Shown: piece by piece, positions 15,953 to 22,941 of the stretch
Position numbering within the stretch: position 1 is the stretch's first letter
Layout of the letters: every line of letters starts with the position of its first letter
Source of the DNA: JAKQDP01 sp964536975
GTDB taxonomy: Bacteria > Patescibacteriota > Patescibacteriia > 2-01-FULL-39-33
Length of the DNA: 64,000 nt
Reading direction: 5' to 3'
Assembly (NCBI GenBank): GCA_964536975.1
Contig: CAZHYS010000001.1
Span: 1-64,000 of the forward strand
The notes under the pieces: generated by a model
Database searches by the model: none
What the model saw: only the letters and a program-made list of their open reading frames with translations
Told to the model about the DNA's origin: nothing
Program-made: the position numbers and the translations under genes

Positions 15953-16807
15953 ATGCAGGACAAAAAAATCGGTTTTATCGGCCAGGGCTGGATCGGCAAA
16001 AATTACGCGGATAATTTTCAGGAGCGGGGATTTGAGGTGATTCGTTACGCGCTGGAAGAGCCGTATATCGGCAACAAAGAAAAAATAAAGGCTTGTGATA
16101 TAGTTTTCATTGCCGTACCGACGCCGACGACCCCGGCCGGCTTTGACGATCATATTGTCCGCGAGGCAATCGCTTTGGTTGGGGCCGGCGCTACCGCCGT
16201 TATCAAATCAACGATTCTGCCCGGCACCACCGAGTCAATTCAAAAGCAATTTCCCGATATTTTTGTGATGCATTCGCCGGAATTTTTGACCGAGCGGACG
16301 GCCGCCTGGGACGTGGCCAATCCGGGACGCAATCTCGTCGGGATTCCCATTGACAATGACGATTATCGCCGCCAAGCGGAAGAATATTTGTCTGTTTTGC
16401 CGCCCGCGCCGCTATCAAAGGTAATCACTGCCCGCGAGGCCGAGCTGTTCAAATACATCCGCAATTGTTTTTTTTATACCAAAGTGATTTTTATGAACTT
16501 GGCTTATGATTTGGCGCAAAAGAATAATTGCCGCTGGGACGCCATTCATGAGATTATGAGCGCCGATCCGTGGATCGGCAATATGCACATTGATCCGGTT
16601 CACAAAAGCGGCCGCGGCGCGGGCGGGCATTGTTTCATCAAGGATATGGCGGCTTTTGCCAAAATGTATGAAGAGTTGATCGGTGACCCGGCTGGCAATC
16701 AGGTGCTGAAAAGTTTGCAAGAAAAAAACATTGATTTATTGCTAGGCACGAATAAGGATTTGGATTTGCTCGAGGGGGTATATGGTGAGAAAATAATTAA
16801 TAAGTAA
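15953..16807 (+). CDS. short UDP-glucose/GDP-mannose dehydrogenase family protein
   Basis: This 284-residue protein has the NAD-binding GQGWIGKNYADNF at 10-22, the loop IVFIAVPTPTT and the segment SPEFLTER. The catalytic cysteine motif GRGAGGHCFIKD near residues 219-230 is the counterpart of the family GxGGxCFPKD. True UDP-glucose 6-dehydrogenases have about 390-450 residues, with a third C-terminal domain that binds the UDP part. That domain is missing here, and the reading frame ends normally. It may be a distinct short subfamily, work on another substrate, or be inactive. It follows the UDP-GlcA epimerase, and the lipoprotein begins 7 bases after it. Oxidation of a UDP-sugar is likely but not certain. 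Confidence 0.75.
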   Translation: MQDKKIGFIGQGWIGKNYADNFQERGFEVIRYALEEPYIGNKEKIKACDIVFIAVPTPTTPAGFDDHIVREAIALVGAGATAVIKSTILPGTTESIQKQFPDIFVMHSPEFLTERTAAWDVANPGRNLVGIPIDNDDYRRQAEEYLSVLPPAPLSKVITAREAELFKYIRNCFFYTKVIFMNLAYDLAQKNNCRWDAIHEIMSADPWIGNMHIDPVHKSGRGAGGHCFIKDMAAFAKMYEELIGDPAGNQVLKSLQEKNIDLLLGTNKDLDLLEGVYGEKIINK

Positions 16808-16814
16808 ACTGATA

Positions 16815-17714
16815 ATGTTCAAAAAAAATAAAACAGCAATACCCCTCATTTTATTGACGGTTTTTATTTTGACCGGCTGTCAGTTGCCCAAGGCCATTTC
16901 CGACAGTAATACGAATTCCGAGTCTGAAAAAAATGCTGCCGATTCAATAGCCAAACAATTAAGGATTGAGAATGAGGATAAGATCGTAGTGCCGTTTGAT
17001 AAGGTGGAGGAAGTCAGTGATTACTTATTAGAAAAATATATTCAAACTGACAAATTTGTAAAAGAGCTGGATCCTAATTTGACGGCTACCACCAGCATTG
17101 AAGAATTTATTGATACTTATTACGATACGCCGGATCTAAAAGTTATGGCCGCTGGCGACGGAGTGCGTTATCGTCAACGAACAAATTTGACCAATGAAGA
17201 AGATAGAAAGAATGGACGGGAGTTGATGCAGATTAAAATTAGCGGCATTGACTCGGCGGATGGGATGAGTCGGGGAGAGTTGAAATTTGATATTGAACAT
17301 TTAGAGAACATGGTTTCCGTAGACGATAAACATCCGATGATCGGGCTCGTCAAAGCTTCCCAGAGAAAAGAGTTTAAGGAGGCGTTAAGTGATTTGGGAT
17401 TTAACCCCTATATTATGGAACAAGTTTTGGTTATAAATGATCATCGGCAGAGAATATACTTGCTTTATAATGGCGGAACATTTATCTCTATCAGCCTAGA
17501 TTCAGCTACAGCAGAAAGAAACGGCCAGACTGCGCAATTCATTGAGATTGAGCCGGAATTGAATGAGGTGGTTTTTACCGAGGGCGATGATGCCAAGAGG
17601 GAGATGATGAAAGGGATTAATAAAAAGATAATTGACGATTTAATGGCTAAGTTTCCTTATCTTTATCGCGATTTGACGCCCAAGTATGAAAAGGGTTATA
17701 ACGCGACTAAATAA
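16815..17714 (+). CDS. lipoprotein with CYTH/VTC-like domain
   Basis: This 299-residue protein has a lipoprotein signal (about 1-22) with lipobox LTGC at Cys22, so it is predicted to be anchored in the membrane and face outward. Residues 55-290 resemble the CYTH/VTC tunnel fold. The cues are YYDTPDLKVMAAGDGVRYRQ, then MQIKISG and ELKFDIE, alternating basic and acidic residues as in triphosphate-binding tunnels. Family members bind or process triphosphates and polyphosphate. An exported lipid-anchored version is unusual, and the substrate is unknown. The gene follows the dehydrogenase by 7 bases and ends near the small RNA terminator at 17731. Fold assignment is by motif pattern only. Confidence 0.55.
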   Translation: MFKKNKTAIPLILLTVFILTGCQLPKAISDSNTNSESEKNAADSIAKQLRIENEDKIVVPFDKVEEVSDYLLEKYIQTDKFVKELDPNLTATTSIEEFIDTYYDTPDLKVMAAGDGVRYRQRTNLTNEEDRKNGRELMQIKISGIDSADGMSRGELKFDIEHLENMVSVDDKHPMIGLVKASQRKEFKEALSDLGFNPYIMEQVLVINDHRQRIYLLYNGGTFISISLDSATAERNGQTAQFIEIEPELNEVVFTEGDDAKREMMKGINKKIIDDLMAKFPYLYRDLTPKYEKGYNATK

Positions 17715-17730
17715 TATATTGTAAAAAAAT

Positions 17731-17775
17731 AAAAAAAATACCGCGTCGTCCCCACGAAACAGGGAACGGCGCGGT
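17731..17775 (-). terminator. rho-independent terminator of the small RNA
   Basis: Read on the minus strand, ACCGCG-(2)-GTTCCC, an 8-base loop, then GGGGAC-(2)-CGCGGT is followed by ATTTTTTTT. It is the clearest U-tract terminator in the window. Confidence 0.85.
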
Positions 17776-17867
17776 TGCGTCTGGGTTAGATGTGGAGTCT
17801 TTCTCTCACAGCGGCAACAAGCCCGCTTGTTGAACAAGTTTCAAACCAGCCACCCCATGTGGCTAAT
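17731..17867 (-). ncRNA. candidate small RNA, about 135 nt
   Basis: On the minus strand a perfect consensus promoter (17873-17901) would start RNA near 17866, and a strong rho-independent terminator ends it at about 17731. In between are a GCCAC/GTGGC hairpin near the 5' end, a CAACAAG/CTTGTTG hairpin with loop CGGG, and a TGTG-GAG/CTC-CACA hairpin. CTGG..TTG pairs with CTAA..CCAG around the last two. A 65-codon frame crosses the region, but it starts at TTG and looks unlike a protein. The RNA matches no family I can name and lacks the long closing helix of 6S RNA. It is convergent to the lipoprotein gene and divergent from the GT4 gene at 17998. Confidence 0.65.
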
Positions 17868-17872
17868 TAATC

Positions 17873-17901
17873 ATTATAGCACACTTATTAATCTTTGTCA
17901 A
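17873..17901 (-). promoter_or_regulatory. perfect consensus promoter of the small RNA
   Basis: TTGACA (17896-17901), exactly 17 bases and TATAAT (17873-17878), read on the minus strand, match the housekeeping sigma consensus at all 12 positions. Confidence 0.85.
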
Positions 17902-17914
17902 TAGCGTGGGGGTT

Positions 17915-17943
17915 TTGACTTTTTTGCCAAAATATACGATAAT
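17915..17943 (+). promoter_or_regulatory. promoter of the large plus-strand glycan gene array
   Basis: TTGACT (17915-17920), 17 bases and GATAAT (17938-17943) match 5 of 6 in each box. It is back to back with the small RNA promoter, with 13 bases between the two -35 boxes. A start near 17950 leaves a leader of about 48 bases to the ATG at 17998. Confidence 0.65.
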
Positions 17944-17997
17944 AATAGGGATAATTATCAATTTTCTCTAAGACAAGAGGATATTTCCTTTTTTTAT

Positions 17998-19212
17998 ATG
18001 CCCAAAATTTTAATTTTTTCTCTGGCGTATCATCCGTTTGTCGGCGGCGCCGAAGTGGCAATCAAAGAAATCACTGATCGTCTTGGCGTAGATTTTTCCG
18101 CCGCAGGTGGATCCGCCTTGGGCGGGCAGTTTTCATTTGAGATGATTACTGCTAATCTGGACGGCAAACAAAAGAGCGAAGAGCAAATCGGCAACATAAA
18201 AGTCCATCGCCTTTGTTACGTAGCAAGCTACGTAACAAAATATTTATTCCCTTGGCTGGCTTATCGTCGCGCGATCAAATTGCACCGAGAAAATAATTAC
18301 GATATGATTTGGGCGATGATGGCCAATCAAGCCGGGTGGGCGGCGTTAAAATTCAAAAAGAAATTTCCCGAAGTAAAATATTTGCTCACCTTGCAAGAAG
18401 GCGATAGCGAGTGGGACATCTGGTGGCGCACTTTTTTGATCCGGCCGATTTATAAAAATATTTATCGCCGCGCTGATCACATTCAGGCGATCAGCAATTT
18501 TTTAAAAAATCGTGCGCGCAATCTCGGAGCAAAGTGTCAGGTTGATATAGTGCCGAATGGGATTGAAATATCAAATTCAAAATATCAAGTTCCAAATAAA
18601 TCACAAACTAAAAATTCCAAAAAAATAATCACCGTTTCCCGGCTGGTCAAAAAAAACGGCATTAAAAATTTGATTGATGCTTTCGTAATCTTGAATAAAA
18701 ACCATCAGCCATCAGCTATAAGCCATAAGCTAATCATCGTCGGCGACGGACCTCTTCGTCCAGACTTAGAAAAATTAACGAGAGATCTTGAAATAGATAA
18801 ACAGACTGAATTCGTCGGCAATATTCCCAATCAGGAGGTTTATAAACATTTAGCCCGGGCCGATGTTTTTGTCCGCCCGTCGCTGTCCGAGGGATTGGGC
18901 AATGCTTTTTTGGAAGCAATGGCAGTCGGCGTGCCCGTCATTGCCACACCGGTCGGCGGCATTCCTGATTTTCTAAAAGACGGCGACCCAGCCGACGCTA
19001 AAGCTATGGCTGGTAAAACTGGTTGGTTTTGTAAGGTAAAAGACCCGGCGAGTATCGCGGAAAAAATAGCTTATATTTTGGACGAGAAAAATAAAGACGA
19101 AGTGGCGCGAGTGGTTGAGAACGCGCGAAAAATGGTTGAGGAAAAATACAATTGGAATAACATAGCAATCAGTATGGGGAGGATTTTTAATCAGTTAACG
19201 AGCAAATCATGA
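17998..19212 (+). CDS. GT4 family glycosyltransferase
   Basis: This 404-residue GT-B enzyme has an N-terminal acceptor domain with SLAYHPFVGGAEVAI. Its C-terminal donor domain has SRLVKKNG, VGDGPLRPDLE and an E-x7-E motif in SEGLGNAFLEAMAVGVPVI. It would add a sugar to a lipid-linked intermediate in the cytoplasm. Two tracts look like in-frame simple-repeat insertions. Residues near 195-207 (KYQVPNKSQTKNS) sit in the linker between the two domains, and HQPSAISHK sits just before LIIVGDG. The first lies in DNA rich in AAATTCAAAATATCAAG-like units, the second in CATCAGC/CATAAGC units. A 26-base near-perfect palindrome (TTGTTACGTAGC, AA, GCTACGTAACAA) lies inside the gene. It is the first gene of the array and overlaps the next by 4 bases (ATGA). 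Confidence 0.87.
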   Translation: MPKILIFSLAYHPFVGGAEVAIKEITDRLGVDFSAAGGSALGGQFSFEMITANLDGKQKSEEQIGNIKVHRLCYVASYVTKYLFPWLAYRRAIKLHRENNYDMIWAMMANQAGWAALKFKKKFPEVKYLLTLQEGDSEWDIWWRTFLIRPIYKNIYRRADHIQAISNFLKNRARNLGAKCQVDIVPNGIEISNSKYQVPNKSQTKNSKKIITVSRLVKKNGIKNLIDAFVILNKNHQPSAISHKLIIVGDGPLRPDLEKLTRDLEIDKQTEFVGNIPNQEVYKHLARADVFVRPSLSEGLGNAFLEAMAVGVPVIATPVGGIPDFLKDGDPADAKAMAGKTGWFCKVKDPASIAEKIAYILDEKNKDEVARVVENARKMVEEKYNWNNIAISMGRIFNQLTSKS

Positions 19213-21524
19213 AAATCTTAATTACCGGCGCGGGCGGAATGCTGGGGAGCGCGATGATTCCGGTTTTGCGCGACGAGGAGGGACATGAAGTATATCCGAC
19301 CGACAAAAACTCCGAAGAAGGAATAGAGCTTTTGGATGTGCGCGATTATGAACAGGTCTTGGCTTGGGCGGAGAAGGTGAGGCCTGATTTTATTTTTCAC
19401 TTGGCGGCGGAGACGAGCTTGGAAGTTTGCGAAAACGATCCGCATTACGCCTTTGCCACCAATACTGTCGGCACGCACAACGTTGCTCTGGTTTGCCGGA
19501 AACTTGGCATCAAAATGGTCTACATTTGCACGGCTGGAATTTTTGACGGCGAAAAGGATGGTTTTTACAATGAATTTGATCAAGCTGTCCCGTTGTCGGT
19601 CTATGGCCAGTCAAAACTGGAAGGCGAAAAAATAGTGCGGGAACTTTTGGATCATTTTTTTGTCTGCCGGCCCGGCTGGATGATTGGCGGCGGCAAGAAA
19701 GACAAAAAATTTGTCGGCCAGATATTGAAGCAAATCAGAAACGGCACCCAAGAGCTTCATGTGGTTGATGACAAATTCGGCACGCCGACTTATACCAAAG
19801 ATTTTTGCCGCAATCTTGCCCGGCTTATCAAAACGGATTTTTACGGCGTTTATCATATGGTTTGTCGCGGTTCGGCCAGCCGCTATGACGTGGCCTGCGA
19901 AATAGTCAAATCTCTCAATCGGCCGGACATCATGGTCCGGAGCGTCCATTCGGATTATTTTGCCAAAGATTATCCGGTCAATCGTCCCAAATCGGAAGTG
20001 TTGGATAATCTGATGCTGGAGCTTCGCGGCCTCAATTTGATGCGCAATTGGCGGGAAATAATCAGTGAATACATTCAGGAACATTTTGGCGATATGATAA
20101 ACCGCCAGGCAGCCGAGCCGACCAGAAGGACAGCTGGCAAAAAAGTCGTCATCCTGGGTGGCGGATTGTCCGGTTTGGCTTGCGCTTACAAATTATTGCA
20201 AAACGGAGCGGAAGTGACGATAGTAGAAAAAGAAAAAGAAGTCGGCGGTTTGGCTCGCACCATCAAATACAAAGATTTTTACTTTGATTTTTCCGCTCAT
20301 CGTTTTCTGGGCAAAGACAAGGAGCTGATTGAGGAGATGAAAATTTTGATGGAAGGAAATCTCAAGAGGTGCGCGAAACGTTCGCGGATCCTGATGTGGG
20401 GTCACTGGCTCAATTATCCGTTTGAGCTCGCCAACCTGATGATTTATATGCCGAAATTTCTGGCGTTAAGGGCAGTGGCGGACTATGTTTATTCTTTGAT
20501 CAAAAGAAGATTCCGGCCGACAAAAATAGTATCCTTCAAGGATTGGTTTATCGCCAGCTTCGGCTATACTCTGTACACGACCAATTGCGAGCCGTACGCC
20601 ACCAAGCATTGGCGCCGTGATCCGTCACAAATCGCTTCCGAGTGGGGCGAAGCGCGCTCGCCGGCCGATTTCAATTTGAAAACAATTATCAAGGATCTGT
20701 TATTGAAAAAACGCGCCAGCAAATTGGAAGAAGGCAATCCTTATCCCGACGCTGATTCGTTTTATTATCCGATTCGCGGCGGCTGCGGCTCCATTCCCAA
20801 GCGCTTCGCCGAGGAGATCAAGAATTTGGGTGGCAAGATAATCACCGACGCGGAAGTCATCAAAGTGAACAATCAGTCCGATGACTCTTATGTTGTCTAT
20901 CGGCAGAACGGCCAGCCGGTCAAAGAAGACGCCGATGTAATCGTCTCTACTATTCCGGTCAGCAATTTGGTCAAGGTGTTGAGTCCGGAAGTCCCGCCAG
21001 AGATTTATGATCGCCTGTCCCAGCTCAAATATCTCAATACTATTTTTATCAACGTCATTATCAATCGTCCTCGGGTCAGCGACGATTCTTGGCTGTATTT
21101 CCCCCAGTCGTCGGACGAAGTGTTGTTTGTCCGGGCGGTGGAAATGAAAAACTGGAGCGAAGATTTGGCGCCGGCAGACAAGACCGGCTTGTGCTTGGAT
21201 GTTTCTTGCGTGGAGACAGAATCGATTTGGCAAGAAAATAATGATCGTGAGCTGGTGGCCAAAGCCCGGGAAGGACTTTTGAAGACAAAGATTATTTCCC
21301 GGCCAGAAGAAATGGAGGAGGGCATCGTTATCAAGGTGCCTTATACTTATCCGATTTATGATTTGACCTATTCGGAAAATTTGAAAGCGGTCATTGATCA
21401 TTTAGAAGATAATGGCCGTCTGAAATTATTGGGTCGGACCGGCAAATTCAGCTACACCAATATGGATGATAATGTCAAAGACGGTTTTAAATTGGCGCGG
21501 GAAATAATCGCTAACGGAAACTGA
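19209..21524 (+). CDS. fusion: RmlD-like reductase + FAD-dependent oxidoreductase
   Basis: This is a 771-residue two-enzyme protein. Residues 1-292 are an RmlD-type SDR: TGAGGMLGSAM at 6-16, YGQSK (YxxxK) at 132-136, and the tail pattern RPKSEVLDN. RmlD reduces dTDP-4-keto-rhamnose to dTDP-rhamnose. After an 18-residue linker, residues 311-771 are an FAD enzyme with the dinucleotide loop GGGLSGLACAYKL at 317-329 and EKEKEVGGLA. It resembles the amine oxidase / UDP-galactopyranose mutase-like flavoproteins found in glycan loci. No membrane helix separates them, so both are probably cytoplasmic. The fusion may channel one nucleotide-sugar or tie two steps together. I cannot name the substrate of the second half. 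The start overlaps the GT4 stop, and the end overlaps the next start (TGATG). Confidence 0.82.
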   Translation: MKILITGAGGMLGSAMIPVLRDEEGHEVYPTDKNSEEGIELLDVRDYEQVLAWAEKVRPDFIFHLAAETSLEVCENDPHYAFATNTVGTHNVALVCRKLGIKMVYICTAGIFDGEKDGFYNEFDQAVPLSVYGQSKLEGEKIVRELLDHFFVCRPGWMIGGGKKDKKFVGQILKQIRNGTQELHVVDDKFGTPTYTKDFCRNLARLIKTDFYGVYHMVCRGSASRYDVACEIVKSLNRPDIMVRSVHSDYFAKDYPVNRPKSEVLDNLMLELRGLNLMRNWREIISEYIQEHFGDMINRQAAEPTRRTAGKKVVILGGGLSGLACAYKLLQNGAEVTIVEKEKEVGGLARTIKYKDFYFDFSAHRFLGKDKELIEEMKILMEGNLKRCAKRSRILMWGHWLNYPFELANLMIYMPKFLALRAVADYVYSLIKRRFRPTKIVSFKDWFIASFGYTLYTTNCEPYATKHWRRDPSQIASEWGEARSPADFNLKTIIKDLLLKKRASKLEEGNPYPDADSFYYPIRGGCGSIPKRFAEEIKNLGGKIITDAEVIKVNNQSDDSYVVYRQNGQPVKEDADVIVSTIPVSNLVKVLSPEVPPEIYDRLSQLKYLNTIFINVIINRPRVSDDSWLYFPQSSDEVLFVRAVEMKNWSEDLAPADKTGLCLDVSCVETESIWQENNDRELVAKAREGLLKTKIISRPEEMEEGIVIKVPYTYPIYDLTYSENLKAVIDHLEDNGRLKLLGRTGKFSYTNMDDNVKDGFKLAREIIANGN

Positions 21525-22936
21525 TGGACAAAAAAGTTTTATTAATCTGTCCGCACTCTGCTTTGGAAATTTTCAAAGAATCCAAAATCAGTTTTGCTGT
21601 TCCAAAAATTCCTTATGTCTCATTGGCTTCTTTGGCCGCGGTGCTGTTGCGAGCCGGAATAAGAGTGAAGATTCTTGATCTGAGCATTTCTTCCCGGCCG
21701 ATTGACAGTTTAAAAAAAGAGTTGGCTGCTTTTTGCCCCGATTATGCCGGCGTTTCTTTTACTACCGGTTTGTACCAAGAAGCGATGGCAATCGCCAAGA
21801 TTATCAAAGAGAGCAGCCTAGCGACGATGACTATCGCCGGCGGAGTTCACCCGACGATTTTTCCCGGCGAAGTAGTGAAAGAAGGCGATTTTGATTATGC
21901 GGTTTTTGGCGAGGGCGAAGAGACCCTTTTGGAACTTGTCTCCGGCAAAAACCCCCAACAGATACTTGGGTTGGCTTATAAAAATCAAACCGGAGAAATT
22001 GTCGTCAATAATCCGCGGCCGCTTTTGGAAGACCTAAACTCCCTGCCTTTTCCTGCTTATTATCTGTACAACCCCAAGAATTATTATGCCCCGCGCATTA
22101 CTTCTCGCCAGAGCCCGGTGGCAGCGATTGAAACCAGCCGCGGCTGCGTCGGCAATTGCAGCTTTTGCAATAAAATGACTTTTGGCCGGACAGTCAGAAT
22201 GAAGACTGCCGAGCGAGTGGTGGACGAGATGGAAATGATGCTTAATCTTGGCTACAAAGAAATTCACATTTGGGACGATTGTTTTTCTTCTAATCTTGAT
22301 CATCCCAAAAGAATTTGCGATGAGATTATTCGCCGGCAGCTCAAAATCTGCTGGAATGTCTACAACGGTATTAGAGTGGATCGGATTGATGAAGAATTGG
22401 CAAGAAAGCTGAAACAGGCCGGTTGTTATCGGGTCAGTTTTGGCATTGAATCAGGCAGCCAGGAGATATTAAACAATATCAGAAAAGGCGTGACACTGGA
22501 ACAGATCAGGCAAGCGGTCAAATCGGCCAAGAGCGCCGGTTTGGAGGTGGTGGGATTTTTTATGATCGGTCTGCCCGGCGAAACAAAAGAGACTATTGAA
22601 AAGACCATCCGTTTTGCCATTGAATTGGATGTTGATTTGCCAAAAGTGGCGATTACTACGCCACTGCCGGGAACGGATTTATTCAGACAGTGGCAAGAGG
22701 CCGGCCTGATCCATTCTCATAATTGGTCTGATTATGTTTTTCATGGCGTCAAAAGAGTGGCCGCTCATCCGAATTTGAGCGCGGAAGATTTGTTCAATCT
22801 GTACAATCTTTTCTGGCGGCGGGTGTATTTGCGGCCGAAGTTTATTTGGCGGCGTTTTTGGCGCGGCCTAAAAACTGGCGATATCTTTTTTGATGTTTAT
22901 TATTTTTTAAAAATGCTATTCAAATTCGGTTGGTAA
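21524..22936 (+). CDS. B12-binding-type radical SAM protein (1 of 4)
   Basis: This 470-residue protein has an N-terminal cobalamin-binding Rossmann domain (about 1-150). It carries AGGVHPTIFPGE and DYAVFGEGEETL, typical of the B12-radical SAM class that lacks DxHxxG. The radical SAM barrel has the cluster motif Cys208, Cys212, Cys215 in RGCVGNCSFC, then FGIESGSQEIL and MIGLPGET. A short basic tail follows. Enzymes of this class do methylations and ring or chain rearrangements on natural products and lipids. Here the target may be a sugar or the lipid carrier, as the gene lies inside a glycan array. Overlaps of 1 base upstream and close spacing downstream indicate cotranscription. Confidence 0.85.
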   Translation: MDKKVLLICPHSALEIFKESKISFAVPKIPYVSLASLAAVLLRAGIRVKILDLSISSRPIDSLKKELAAFCPDYAGVSFTTGLYQEAMAIAKIIKESSLATMTIAGGVHPTIFPGEVVKEGDFDYAVFGEGEETLLELVSGKNPQQILGLAYKNQTGEIVVNNPRPLLEDLNSLPFPAYYLYNPKNYYAPRITSRQSPVAAIETSRGCVGNCSFCNKMTFGRTVRMKTAERVVDEMEMMLNLGYKEIHIWDDCFSSNLDHPKRICDEIIRRQLKICWNVYNGIRVDRIDEELARKLKQAGCYRVSFGIESGSQEILNNIRKGVTLEQIRQAVKSAKSAGLEVVGFFMIGLPGETKETIEKTIRFAIELDVDLPKVAITTPLPGTDLFRQWQEAGLIHSHNWSDYVFHGVKRVAAHPNLSAEDLFNLYNLFWRRVYLRPKFIWRRFWRGLKTGDIFFDVYYFLKMLFKFGW

Positions 22937-22941
22937 AAACT

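Noticed and set aside
17640..17837. 65-codon minus-strand reading frame across the small RNA region
   Set aside because: It begins at TTG inside a hairpin, runs through the terminator into the convergent gene, and its composition is not protein-like. The RNA reading explains the region better.
17731..17867. 6S RNA or SRP RNA identity for the small RNA
   Set aside because: The 5' and 3' ends do not pair over a long helix with a central bubble as in 6S, and the SRP apical loop motif is absent.
20700..21401. Long antisense frame (233 codons) opposite the FAD domain, and similar ones opposite the surface protein (4971-5537, 5910-6500)
   Set aside because: They lie fully opposite genes with clear domains. 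Their length follows from the codon bias of the real strand.
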